64,000 nucleotides of DNA, taken from assembly GCA_035578905.1 (NCBI GenBank), contig JAQJVL010000083.1, positions 2,148,546 to 2,212,545 on the forward strand, read 5' to 3'. Positions 47,396 to 58,144 of the stretch are shown one piece after another. The position numbers were made by a program, and so were the translations under genes. This DNA is from Stictocephala bisonia. Its lineage: Eukaryota > Arthropoda > Insecta > Hemiptera > Membracidae. Each line of letters opens with the position of its first letter. Within the stretch, counting starts at the first letter, position 1. The notes under the pieces were generated by a model. It made no database searches. It saw only the letters and a program-made list of their open reading frames with translations, and was not told the DNA's origin.

Positions 47396-48467
47396 TTTCT
47401 AACACGATAATGATTATAATTAATGTGGATATACCTTTGAAATACAACCATGCCTTTCTAATGATACACTTTTTATTACATTTTCAAAACAGTACTAACT
47501 TACACAATATGAATTAACAAATTCTCAATTTTCAGTTCCTCTTCAGATGTGATATTTTTATGATAAAAAATCATGTACATTTGAAAATATGTATTGCACT
47601 TAATTATGATTTTGAATAATTAAGTAATCACTTAAATATGACATAAACATTCAGTGATATTAACCCACCAGCCAATCCATATACAGAATTTTGTATATCA
47701 TGTTGTAAACGAGAATTTTAAGTCAACAATCTGTCTCTCTAACTTGCTATTTAAATATTATTCAGAAAAAGAGTACGAAAATCAACTTAATTTATTGATA
47801 TAAAAGTTTATTCTAATGATTATTATCAATTTTTTGATTTCCTGTTAATAAGATATTAATAAATTTCACTTACCAAGGTTAAGTTGTTATTAGTCAATAA
47901 TGTAACTACACAGATTATCTACGATTACAATTGTTTCACTCATTCATGACTCATAATTGACTACAATCTTGATGATCATGTGATTAGCTATTGATGATTA
48001 TCTAGCTAGTATATAAAGAATCAATTTAATTAAAGGGAGTTGATTTTTTTATTGGTAATAAAGTCTTCTAAAACTATCAGAAATTATAATTATTTTTCAA
48101 GTTATTCAAACCAAAAGCTGGGGCTTAAAAAATACATAACAAATAAGGGATTGAATTAGTTTACAGTATGAACTTTTTTGCTATCCCAAATTATAAATAA
48201 TAAGCAAAAGATTTTTCATATAAATTCTACAATCAAATAAAAATGAGTTTCTGAAGATATTCACAAGAATTATAATTTAAGGTTCAATAAGTTAATATTG
48301 AAATAGATATTTACGTTTTAGTTATAACAAATTAATAGCCATTTAAAATTTAAATGACAATGATTCTTATAAATTTAATTACTCAGCTGAAGTTGAAAAC
48401 TGAGGTGGACAAGGGTGTACTTTAGATATTATTAAAATGAATAATTTGTTACATTTACTGTTTCTAC
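47396..48467. other. Intron sequence, nothing recognised
   Basis: AT-rich intron between LINE A and the first visible CFAP44-like exon. No supported frame or repeat. Confidence 0.5.
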
Positions 48468-48618
48468 CTCAACTTTCTGCTGTTGAGTGTACTTTCAAAA
48501 AGCTGTGGATCACAGCCCTCGGGACAGACGTTTTCATCAAGTTTAACTGGAATGTAATCCTCATCATCCTCATCATATTCTTCCTCCATGGTCTCATCAG
48601 AAGATGAAGATTCACTTT
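48468..48618 (-). CDS. CFAP44-like gene, first visible exon
   Basis: CFAP44 (WDR52) is a large axonemal protein needed for ciliary and sperm-flagellar structure; with CFAP43 it forms a tether to inner-arm dyneins. This exon has acceptor ATATTTGTTTAG and donor TTGAG/GTAGAA, and 151 nt. An acidic SESSSSDETMEEEYDEDDED run leads into DENVCPEGCDPQLFESTL. The VCP-x-GCD-x-x-LF motif is what I recognise as typical of CFAP44, at the start of its C-terminal coiled-coil half. It ends two bases into a codon completed exactly by the exon at 35073. The seven exons give 485 codons in one frame. Upstream exons with the WD40 repeats were not found; this could be a split or partly unassembled gene. Confidence 0.8.
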
Positions 48619-48619
48619 C

Positions 48620-48819
48620 TAAACAAATATCGAAATAAAATCAGCAAAGATATAAAGGAGGGTACCAAATATCATGGAATAAACCAAAATTATTACTTAA
48701 AAGAAACACAAAGCACTTATTTTAAGTATCACATTTAGTATAGTCAGTTTTCAACAAAGTCTTTATCTTAAGAAGATGACATTTGCTTTTGGCATAGCTT
48801 GGATAAATCAAATCAAAAG
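48620..48819. other. Short unassigned stretch
   Basis: Sequence between the exon and the left end of LINE C; the LINE boundary itself is not defined. Confidence 0.3.
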
Positions 48820-48857
48820 ATTCTGTATTTGGTGTTTGCACATTTAATACAAGAGCA

Positions 48858-49607
48858 ATGTTGTACAATCAAACAGACAAGTCCACTGGTTTTGCACATT
48901 GCATCTCAGCTGATATTACCAGCCCAAGACATATCAGTGCAGGTGTTGCCATAGCATTTAAAGAAAAGTTTGGTAAACCTCAACCAACCAACCTTGTTGA
49001 ATCACATCTTGTCTTTCAGCAAAATGAAGATGGTGCCATGGTGTACGGCCTAGTAACAAAACCGGAGTATAATAATAAACCTAAAATAGGAGACTACAAT
49101 CTTGCCTTTAATCAAATGACCAAACACTTCAAGAATAAGGAATTGAAGCGGCTAATATGTTCCCCAATGGGTTGCATTAGGGATTGTCTACCTCCTCATC
49201 ACTTCATTGACAAACTGATAGAATTCCACTTAAAAACTAATGCACAGGTTTTGATTGCTACCCAAGATGAACAATCTACTAGGGTTCTGCGGAATGGTAT
49301 GTCCCATTGTGAATTTGTGAGATGTCTGCACCAACTCATCACTTCCCGCCTGCTTAAATGCCATAAACCTGACCAACAACCACTGACACCATCTGTAGTA
49401 CCTCACACTGGGCAGAACTTTCCTTTACCATCCCCTTCAGCTGAAGAAGCAGTTTCTGATCAGCTCACAGAAGTGGCAACTCAGCCCCAAGTGATTAGTG
49501 TCAATCTGAGTGACCAGGTGTCTCAAGATCCATGTTCAAGTAATTTAGTTATGGATAGTCTGGTTTTGTCTTCATCATGTCCAATTTCTGATGATCTTTA
49601 TGTTTAG
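48858..49607 (+). CDS. LINE C first ORF: macro-domain-like protein
   Basis: A 249-residue open frame. Residues about 10-112 read as a macro domain of the OARD1/TARG1 type. FAHCISADI and ISAGVAIAFKEKFGKP stand where these enzymes have AHCIS...GAGIA..FKKKFG. MVYGLVTKPEYNNKPKIGDY matches the YYLITK-x-x-x-x-KP-T strand. KELKRLICSPMGCIRDCLPP matches the I-x-x-P-x-IGCG-x-D-x-L loop, although Cys/Ile replace the usual glycines. Such domains bind or remove ADP-ribose. The remaining half is low-complexity, Ser/Pro/Gln-rich. The strand before residue 10 (V-x-GDLF in the family) is missing, so the frame is probably 5'-truncated; it is open upstream only to about 48805. The stop overlaps the start of ORF2 by 17 bases, so the two are one transcript unit. 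Confidence 0.65.
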   Translation: MLYNQTDKSTGFAHCISADITSPRHISAGVAIAFKEKFGKPQPTNLVESHLVFQQNEDGAMVYGLVTKPEYNNKPKIGDYNLAFNQMTKHFKNKELKRLICSPMGCIRDCLPPHHFIDKLIEFHLKTNAQVLIATQDEQSTRVLRNGMSHCEFVRCLHQLITSRLLKCHKPDQQPLTPSVVPHTGQNFPLPSPSAEEAVSDQLTEVATQPQVISVNLSDQVSQDPCSSNLVMDSLVLSSSCPISDDLYV

Positions 49608-52468
49608 CCGAGCTAAAAATATTTGTTTTGACAGGTTGAATTCCAGGGTTTTATTCCTTAATATTCAGGGTCTGGATAAAAAATTATCCGTTTTAGAGAG
49701 CTTTTTAATTAATAAAAATGTTTTTGCTGTAGGTTTATCTGAACACTGGCTTACAGAAGAAGAAACTGACTCAGCAACACCCGAAGGGTATTCCTGTGTC
49801 AGTGCTTTTTGTAGAACTAACCACATTCGGGGTGGTTCCTTAATTTTTGCCCGAAATGACATTCAAACCAGGGCTTGTGATATCAAGCATCTTTGTTCAG
49901 AAATGAACTTTGAAGCCTCAGCAACCTTTATTAATAGTTTAAAAATAATATTCGTTTCACTCTACCATTCACCATCTGGTGACCCACATGTTTTTCTAGA
50001 TTCACTTGAGAAGTTGCTTTCGTACTTAACTAGCTGGCCAAACTACATCTCCATAATTGGAGGTGATTTTAATTCTAATTTTGATGTTACAAAACAACAT
50101 AATTTATCCAAACAGTTTATCAATATCTTGCGCCAATATGACTTTTATTACTTAAATACTAAACCAACTCGAGGTTCAAATTGTTTAGACAATATTCTAG
50201 TAAATTGCAAAAAAGGTTTAGCTATAGAATGTGATATTTTTAATTTTCCCTTTTCTGACCACAATGGTCTCACTATAAATGCCCCCTTCAGCATGGGTTA
50301 TACGACAAAAATACAATCTGAAGAAGACAATCTATTCAATCTAGAGTCAAGCAATTACTTTAAAATGGTTTTGCCAAAAACCTCAGTAGGTGCCTTGGCA
50401 CATAAACTGAGCTGCTATCAATGGAATAATATACTGAACTCAACAAATTCCACTTCTATTAATACCTTCCAAAATTTTGTTCAAAAATTAGTTGATAACA
50501 TAAACTTTAATGCAAAAATAAAAAGAGTCAAAACAAATCATTGCACAAAATTGAAACATGATTGGTATTCTAATGATCTGGCTAATATGAAAAACAAATT
50601 ATTATTATTATTGGATAATATTATCAAAAAAAAACAAAACAGACACATCAAAAATTAGGCAACAATTTTTAAACTTGAAAAACCAATATAGGAAATCGAT
50701 TAAAGATGCTAAAATATTACATAATACTAATCTGATTGAAATGAGTAGTAATAAGAGTAAAACTGCTTGGAAAGTGATAAAATGTGGTAGTAAACAAAGT
50801 ACATCGAGTAAAATAAACCCTGGAATTTCACCTGACACATTTAATAATTTTTTTGTAGACTCTGTTAATGAAATTAAAACTAAAGTAAGTAATAATAGAT
50901 ATAGTTCAGAGGAGCTCATTCAACTTGTTTCAGTAAATTCTCAAGATTTTTCATGGAAACAAATAACTCCAGAAGATATAGTTACTACAACCGGCAAACT
51001 TAAAAATTCTGATAGTTGCGATGTTTACCTTATTTCTAATAATTTATTTAAAAAAATAATAATATCTATTGCCACTCCTCTATCCTACTGCTTTAATCTC
51101 TGTCTCATGGAGGGAGTATTTCCTAATGAGTTAAAGGTGTCGCGAATATGCCCAATTCTTAAAAAAGGCTCAAGGGACAAGCCGCAGAGCTATCGTCCAA
51201 TTTCTATAATTCCATCATTATCAAAATTATTTGAAATTTTAATCTGTGAACAACTGAGTGCCTATTTAGAAAATAATAAGTTTTTAAGTGATTCACAATT
51301 CGGTTTTAGAAAGGGAAAATGCACAATTGATGCTGTAGATATGCTGGTGCACGAAGTGCTATCAGCTTTTGAAGGAAAAGCTTTCGCCCAGGCAACCTTC
51401 TGTGACCTGAGCAAAGCTTTTGACTGCGTAAAACATTCTGAATTATTAATGAAATTGAACTACTACGGTATTAAAAATACTCAACTCAAGTTTTTTAAAT
51501 CCTATTTCTTTAATTGTAAACAAAAAGTTTTCGTGGACCGTGAGTGGTCCCAGGAGATAGAAGTCACAAATGGTGTTCCTCAGGGATCGGTCCTGGGACC
51601 CCTATTGTTTTTAATTAGCATAAATGACCTTCCAAATTTTGTAAATAGTAAAACTTATCTTTATGCCGACGATTCAACCTTTTTTAATTCAAATTCAAAC
51701 TTTGAACAACTTAAATCACTAGGTGAAAGAACACTAAAGAAAGCATCTGAATGGTTCAAATCAAATGGATTTCTCCTAAATGAAGATAAAACTAAAGAAG
51801 TAACATTTTCTTTAAGACCGGTCAGTGAAAACAATTTAAGTGATAATTCAACTGACAGTGTTAAATTTTTAGGAATTTTTATAGACAAAACTCTGTCTTG
51901 GGGACCACATGTAGATTATATTAGTGGTAAATTATCCAGAGTAATTCATTTATTAAAACGATTAACTTACTGTGTGCATCAAAATTATATTAGATCGGCT
52001 TATTTTGCTTACTTTCAGTCAATATTTAGATATGGAATAATCTTTTATGGGAATTGCAGTAGGATAGAGGAAATCTTACTTCTGCAGAAAAGGGCTATAA
52101 GAGCAATCTCAAATGTAGATCGTATAGAACATTGAAAGCCCCTATTTGTTAAATTGAATATTCTAACTGTCATAAATATTTACATCTTTGATTTGATTTT
52201 ATATGTTTTAAGAACTCCTGGTATAATTAAAAAAAGTGCTCATCAGTATAAAACTAGGATTAAAGATCAAGCTACTATTAATTTTGTTAGATTACATAAA
52301 ACTTCAAACAGCCATAATATAGTTTCACTTAGAGTTTACAATAAATTAACCAACTTGATTGACAAGTATTCAGAAAAATCTTTCTGTAATAAATTTTTTA
52401 ACTGGCACCTGAAGAACCCATTTTATTCTATTGACGAATTTTTTAATATTCCTAATATTGATTTTTGA
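49591..52468 (+). CDS. LINE C ORF2: endonuclease and reverse transcriptase, two lesions
   Basis: Starts at ATG 49591 (or 49600) inside the end of the first ORF, an arrangement suited to reinitiation after its TAG. The APE-type endonuclease has VLFLNIQGLDKKLSVLESFL, LSEHWL, IGGDFNSNFD and FSDHNGLT. The RT has FRKGKCTIDAVDML, TFCDLSKAFDCVKH, GVPQGSVLGPLLFLISINDL and catalytic YADDSTFF. The C-terminal region runs to TAG-free sequence ending FFNIPNIDF at 52468. Lesions: a frame slip at the A9 run 50626-50634 between endonuclease and RT, and an in-frame TGA at 52133-52135 in the C-terminal domain, which continues in the same frame afterwards (KPLFVKL). Otherwise complete. Confidence 0.88.
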
Positions 52469-52745
52469 TTCATTCCACTTAATAAACTTATATAATTAGC
52501 TCCTAAAGCAGCCTTTTCATTTAATCAACTTTTTATTTATACCTATTTTTATTTAATTAATTAAATAAACTGTAAAGGTATGTAATTGCTCATAATCAAT
52601 TAACTATTTATTATTATTATTTCTATCTATTCATGTTTTGAATTTATATTCATAAGAATCTATTGACTAGCAAATATGTGCTGTACATATGACTTTGTCA
52701 ATGCTATAATAGTTGTATGACAAATAAATGGAATTTGAATTTGAA

Positions 52746-52896
52746 TAAAGTACAAACTGAACAAATTTTTATGAACAACAACAAATAAATTACACATTAT
52801 ATTATCATTATGACCTACATTATTCATTACAAAACAGAAGCTAAAAAATGCAGCCATATAATAAATTGTTAAACTAATTAAATTATACATCATAAT
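52746..52896. other. Short gap, nothing recognised
   Basis: AT-rich stretch between LINE C's tail and the exon candidate at 52897. Confidence 0.3.
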
Positions 52897-52956
52897 TTAT
52901 TCTTCTGGTAGAACTTTCCCGACACTTTGTTTAAATACTAAGTCACATAAGGTGTC
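52897..52956 (-). CDS. Candidate terminal exon of an unrecognised gene
   Basis: On the minus strand a good acceptor (TTCTTTTTATTGGTTTAG) is followed by 19 codons and TAA: DTLCDLVFKQSVGKVLPEE. The reading is clean and unlike its AT-rich setting. It would be phase-compatible with the candidate exon at 58801-58923 (both phase 0), giving SNINPE then DTLCDLV, but the link is a guess. Too short to identify. Confidence 0.3.
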   Translation of the reverse strand, partial: DTLCDLVFKQSVGKVLPEE

Positions 52957-53257
52957 CTAAACCAATAAAAAGAAAATTGTTTGAGCTATAATGGAATTAA
53001 CAAATCCTAACCAAAACCTAAAAGTTTGGTTTCACTCAAGAATCAGGATCTACCAAAACTGGAAGTTGGGATTCTAATCTAAAAAATTTCAAATGTGTCC
53101 ATAATACGTTGTTTCAGATATTACAAAAAAATATAAACAGTTTGGTAAGACTGGCCTATTTAAAAAAAATATATTTTAACTGTTCCAAAATAAGGTACTG
53201 AAACAACAAATATTGGCTTTTAGAACATTTTCTATGTTAAAAAACATTATTTGAGCT

Positions 53258-53490
53258 TGATAATTATGACACGGCGTCCGCTCAATGGTTGCCATCGACA
53301 TAGACACTACTAGAGAAGTCTGGGGTGTCCATGTTGGATGGTAGTCAAGATTCAGATGTTGAGTAGGGAAGAGAACTGAGTGTCAGACTTGTCAGTTAGG
53401 TGAAAATCATACCAACACTATGTGGTTCGGATTCCACGTTAATCTGTAGGTTCCACAGTTGTCCTTGCTGTTGGATATGCTAAAGAACTA
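53258..53490 (+). repeat. tRNA-derived SINE, left part (split by piggyBac)
   Basis: Matches the long SINE copy at 6838 (CACTACTAGAGAAGTCTGGG, GTGGTTCGGATTCCACG). It breaks at TTAA (53491), the piggyBac insertion site, and resumes at 55821. Confidence 0.75.
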
Positions 53491-53494
53491 TTAA

Positions 53495-55820
53495 CACGTT
53501 GACTGCAGACTATTTCTTTATACGTAGTGGTGGCGCTGCACGCGTAGCGGACTACTTCTAAAGAAGTACCCCTCCCGCTTCAACGATATTGGTTCAGTGT
53601 GAGGCTAGCCGTTGCCTGGGAACCTTGTGCCACTCACCGCTTGTTTTGCCGTTCTTTGTGTGCATTTTGGTGTTTATCGTTTTCAGATACCGCCATTTTT
53701 GTGTGAGTGGTGCCTGTTGTTAGTGATAGTGTTTTTAGTTAGTCATTTAGTAGTTTTAAGTAATTATTGAGCAATGGATGACAATGAAGTGTTGGAGGAT
53801 GAGTTTTCGGACATTGACGGCGAATCATCAGACGGCTCTGACAGCTCGGACGATAATGACCTTGAGGCGGATCCGACATGGCAGCCTACGCTTTCTGCTC
53901 TTGGGATGCGTGACATAAACTTCACAGGGAATTCTGGACTGAGGGTGCCAATTCCTGGTAATAATACACCAATTGATTGGTTTAACTTACTTGTAGATAT
54001 AGTATTTTTGGACAGAGTAGTTACTGAAACAAATCTATATGCTGTGGAATTGTTCTGTGGTCCTAACACGACTCCTAAATCACGAATTGAACATTGGAAA
54101 GATTTGACTAGGGAGGAACTTCTAACTTTCATAGGACTATTGTTGCATACTGGTACCATTCGTATGAACAGGCTTAGTGATTACTGGAAAACACACCACC
54201 TTTTCAACCAAAATATATTTAGTCAACACATGAGCCGGGACCGTTTTCAAGTTATTCTAAGATGTTTACATGTATCAAGAGTAGAAACAGCAGAACATCA
54301 AGAACCGGCTGAAGATAGATCATACAAAATTGCGCCTATTGTAGATTATGTGAATAATAAGATGAGGGAAATATACTATCCATCCCGAGAACTGACAATA
54401 GACGAAGAAATGGTACTATGGCGTGGCCGTTTCGTCTTCCGTCAGTACATCAAAGGGAAGCGCCATAAATATGGTATCAAAGTCTACTCACTCAATGAAC
54501 CAGAGGGGCTACTATTAAGATGCCATGTTTACACAGGCAGCACCGATCCTTGCGCAGGCACTGAACACACACAGAAAATTGTTATGATGTTGATGCGTGA
54601 TTTTCTGGAGAAAGGGCACTCATTATTCATGGACAGTTTTTACAACTCTTTCACTCTGTCATCCAAACTCTTACGTCACCTGACCTACTCTACAGGCACC
54701 CTGCGTATCGACCGAAGAAATAACCCGCCAGCAGTAAAGTTGGCCCAGTTGCCAGTGGGGGGTACCATTGCTAACTACGCAGACAGCATAATGATTGGGA
54801 AATGGAAAGACAAGAGGACCGTCAGCTACGTATCAAGCCAATTCGACAACGAGATGGTAAACAACAGGAATAAAAGGAATCAAGTGAAAATAATGCCCAA
54901 ACCACTAATGCAATACAATGCTCACATGAAGGGGGTAGATCGCTTAGACCAGATGATGTCTTACTACCCATGTGAACGCAAGACACTTAGATGGCATAAA
55001 AAGATCTTTGTACACTTCATACAAGTCCTTATGGTAAATGCTTTTTACTTGCATAACATGTATAACATGAACAATAGACTGAGCCTGTATGACTTCCGTT
55101 TGAAAGTGATTGAAAATCTGCTGCCACCCAAACCAGCCCCAAATATGATGACTCCCACTCGAAATAGTATGCACCGGCTTTCTAAAAATGAAAAAAGAAG
55201 GTCAAATGGCAGTCGAGTGCAAAAGATTTGTCGAGTTTGTACTAAAGATGGCCACAGAAAACAGACTACATACATTTGCGCGGTATGCCCAGGTGAACCC
55301 GGCCTCTGTGAAGTACGGTGCTTTGATAAGTTCCATGAGGACATGGCTAACTAAAATATAGTTTGAATATGGCGGTGGGTGGGGTTGTATATAGTTTCCT
55401 TTATTTTTTTCTATTTTACAATTTATTGCAGTACCGTAGGACTTATTTTTTATGTAATTCAAAAACATTGTGATTCAACTAATTTTTATCATGGCTAAAC
55501 ATTATATTTCCAAAATAAAAGTGTTATTTTATGTTATAAGGGACATTTTAGTGTTTGTGTGTAGTAATAAACAGTGGCACTTTACTTATTGATGACTGGA
55601 GTGTCAACAACCCCCAGATGACTCATGCAAACAGGCACGCCAGGCGGACTACTTCTTTTCAAGTACCGGAAATGGCGTCACTGGAAATGGCCTAAATTAA
55701 TATCTAGACAACTTCTGATAACACTTTGGATACAATGAAACTATTTAGAAGGTGAGTAATAATTATTTATATTTCAGCAATAGGGGTGCGCAATTATGTA
55801 CTGTTTCAGCATTCAACGTA
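53495..55820 (+). mobile_element. Intact piggyBac-family transposon
   Basis: Flanked by TTAA at 53491-53494 and 55821-55824, the piggyBac target. Ends CACGTTGACTGCAGAC and, on the complement, TACGTTGAATGCTGAAAC are short imperfect inverted repeats. A sub-terminal word GCGGACTACTTCT occurs near 53548 and again near 55643, each followed by a partial palindrome ending AAGTAC. Length 2326 bp, within the usual range. It splits a SINE exactly at TTAA. Confidence 0.93.
53774..55354 (+). CDS. piggyBac-type transposase, full frame
   Basis: 526 residues, uninterrupted. The N-terminus is acidic (DEFSDIDGESSDGSDSSDDN), as in piggyBac proteins. The RNase H-like core carries the three catalytic Asp at about residue 210 (TIDEEMVLWRGR), 287 (FMDSFYNSF) and 389 (GVDRLDQMMSYY). 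The C-terminus has a cysteine-rich domain, CRVCTKDGHRKQTTYICAVC with a following C-x-x-x-C and final CFDKFH, which binds the element ends in this family. The start at 53774 is the first ATG and gives the complete acidic tail. It cuts at TTAA and leaves no footprint. No lesion is visible, so activity is plausible. Its 12-base end core CACGTTGACTGC is also that of the MITE at 60030, which it might mobilise (inference). Confidence 0.93.
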   Translation: MDDNEVLEDEFSDIDGESSDGSDSSDDNDLEADPTWQPTLSALGMRDINFTGNSGLRVPIPGNNTPIDWFNLLVDIVFLDRVVTETNLYAVELFCGPNTTPKSRIEHWKDLTREELLTFIGLLLHTGTIRMNRLSDYWKTHHLFNQNIFSQHMSRDRFQVILRCLHVSRVETAEHQEPAEDRSYKIAPIVDYVNNKMREIYYPSRELTIDEEMVLWRGRFVFRQYIKGKRHKYGIKVYSLNEPEGLLLRCHVYTGSTDPCAGTEHTQKIVMMLMRDFLEKGHSLFMDSFYNSFTLSSKLLRHLTYSTGTLRIDRRNNPPAVKLAQLPVGGTIANYADSIMIGKWKDKRTVSYVSSQFDNEMVNNRNKRNQVKIMPKPLMQYNAHMKGVDRLDQMMSYYPCERKTLRWHKKIFVHFIQVLMVNAFYLHNMYNMNNRLSLYDFRLKVIENLLPPKPAPNMMTPTRNSMHRLSKNEKRRSNGSRVQKICRVCTKDGHRKQTTYICAVCPGEPGLCEVRCFDKFHEDMAN

Positions 55821-55955
55821 TTAATAAATAGTCCTTTCTGAGTTAAGTCCAACTCAGATAGTAACAATGACTACACTTATTCATCTACACCACCACACTT
55901 ATTCACCCCTCATATTCGCTCATATCTCTATGATCGGCATCTTAGAAATGAACAA
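55821..55955 (+). repeat. tRNA-derived SINE, right part
   Basis: Continues the SINE broken at 53490: AATAAATAGTCCTTTCTGAG, then AACAATGACTACACTTATTC and CATCTTAGAAATG, the 3' body seen at 7150 and 9520, ending in an A/AAT tail. Confidence 0.75.
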
Positions 55956-57387
55956 TAATAATAAATTTTTTAAGTGAATTTTCCACAAAATAACATCCAA
56001 AATTAAAAAGATTCTTGGATAATGAATACAAATATTTTTAAAATTTTGTTAATGGAATTGGCAACAACAATTTGAACAGTCATCATATTGTATTCCATTT
56101 TAGACATATTTGAAAATTAAATTTTAAATTTAAATCATCTGTCTATAACTAACTCCTTTTGGGTAAAACCCAAAAAACTTTGTTTATTAAAATTTTCAAC
56201 AATAAAAATTAAAGCATTTCTTGTACAGTGTAAACCGCACCAAAATAAGGCGTAGTTGCCATATCGTTTCTGAGAATCAACCAACCACATGTTTCATCTA
56301 TTACATATATGCATATGTTCAGTACTGTAAATTTAATTGGCATTTTGTTTACAAAACAACTGTAAGATACTATTTAAAGATCTCGAAAAGGTAGTTGTAG
56401 AACTGACTATGGAATGTGTTAATTCTGTAATTTTTGACAGCATTATATTAATGTAAATATTTTCTATTTTGTAGAAAGTAATATCAATTAAATAATGTTT
56501 ATCGAGTGAAACTGCTGTTTTTATCCGTAATTATATCACTAAATATTCTTAACTAAAACTTGTGCATTTGTTTATAATAACAAATAACGGTGTTTGTTCA
56601 CTGCAACAGATGTAAGACAAATCATTAATATGTTCAATGAATTTATATCTGACAATGGGTGAGAAGTGAAGAGAGGGGCTTCACATGCAACAGCTATCAT
56701 CAGACTATTTTGGTGCGGTTTATACTAGTGAATAAAAAGTATACCAATAATCAATCTATCTACTCAAAGCCAGTTGGCATTGACATGGTGTTGACGTTTT
56801 AAAAAGCCAGTTGAGTTATTTTCTTCCATCTATACTTTACAAAGCACGATTCATATTTACTATTGTCCGGTATAAAATTATGGATACAAAAAATTTTAAC
56901 ATGTACTTAACAATAACAACTTGATGTAAAAATATAAAGATAACATCAAAAAGTTACTTTTTTATTTCTATGTTCAATTACTTAAGTTTAATCTTTTAAT
57001 TTTTTTTATGGTTGTTGCAATGAACAAATTACCAACATTTTACACCTTTAGATTGCTTGGCCTACAGTTACTAATTTGGTTGTAAATCAGGTTTGCATAC
57101 AGAATGGTTTCTCATCAGCATCGAGTTTTCATAAAACCTTTAACATAACACCATTATAATTTTGAAAAGCTCATTATCATAGTAAACTATGATCCTTAAA
57201 CAATTAGTAACTTGATAAAAGACATGAAATTGTTTTCTATTTTTTTATTTAATCTTAAGAAGTCAGTCGATATGATATGGGCCATTATGGATTTCGAATT
57301 AATGTAATGAATCTAAATGAATGTATGTAGTCTTTATTATAAACTAAGGTTAAATATTACGAAGAAAGTGTCACTGATAATTCATAT
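55956..57387. other. Intergenic, nothing recognised
   Basis: AT-rich, no supported frame or element boundary. Confidence 0.4.
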
Positions 57388-57530
57388 TAATAGCCCAATG
57401 ACAAATAAACAGACAGTAGTTATCAGCTGACCCCTTTCAAAATTTGTTTACACTCTGATTGGGATAAAACCGAGAACCTTTGACTTATGAAGTTAGGCTT
57501 TACCAAACTAGGTTTACCATACCAGCCGAT
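57388..57530 (-). repeat. tRNA-derived SINE, minus-strand copy
   Basis: The complement reads AAAGGTTCTCGGTTTTATCCC and then CAATCAGAGT, GGTCAGCTGATAACTACTG and CATTGGGCTATTAAT, matching the SINE at 9382 base for base in long stretches. The far 3' part is missing. Confidence 0.7.
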
Positions 57531-57989
57531 TGTTTTCAAAAATGTGTGACTATTGATTCATAATTTATTGACTATTTTACCATTATTAGTTTATTATGTT
57601 TTGTACAGAACTGTACCTTGCAGCTCACTGCCGCTGGAGGGGAACTGAGGTGGAAGAAGTAAACATTCTCTCCCGTATACACACCATTTAGTTTGAGTTT
57701 ATGAATACCACAAATTCAATTTAAGTTCACCAAAACATTCAAGCAAACTAAAGAATTTATGAAGAATAAAAGGAAATTAAACACAATTTTACAAATTTAA
57801 AAATACAAATAAATTAATTAATTAAAAAAGATAAATATAAGTAAAAAAATTGAATAGTTGACAATAAAAACATGTAATTAATCAATATACATTTATTATA
57901 CCTCTCAAAATTACTATACTAATATAGATTCCTATTAAGTTTACTAACAAGCTAAAAATAGCTGAGTGATTTAATAAACTCTCAATGTT

Positions 57990-58140
57990 TGAAGCAGACT
58001 TAGCTAAGAGGCTAAGGTGATGGCTTGCCACGCAGGCAGTCAGGTTCTCTCGATGTGACCACTACTAGTTTTTATCCTGCTGCTCCCATGGTTCAGAAGT
58101 CACATTAAGCCATTGATTCCAAGGTTAATTGTTAGAGAGG
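57990..58140 (+). repeat. Possible tRNA-like SINE head
   Basis: TAGCTAAGAGGCTAAGG and, about 35 nt on, CAGGTTCTCTCGATGTG stand at box A/box B spacing. Divergent from the other SINEs here; low certainty. Confidence 0.35.
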
Positions 58141-58144
58141 GCTT

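Larger units (their letters stand above)
48820..52745 (+). mobile_element. LINE C (Jockey/CR1-like) with macro-domain ORF
   Basis: A LINE in one orientation: a first ORF that looks like a macro domain (48858-49607), ORF2 endonuclease-RT (49591-52468), a 3' UTR, and a tail ATGGAATTTGAATTTGAATA at about 52725-52745, as in CR1/Jockey-type elements. The left end is probably truncated, since the macro domain lacks its first strand. It is a separate family from LINE A/B. It lies just upstream of the first visible CFAP44-like exon. Confidence 0.8.

Noticed and set aside
57600..57725. Minus-strand exon-like reading with ENVYFFHLSSPPAAVSCK before a GTACAG donor
   Set aside because: No AG acceptor lies between the upstream in-frame stop and the segment, so it cannot be a spliced exon as it stands.
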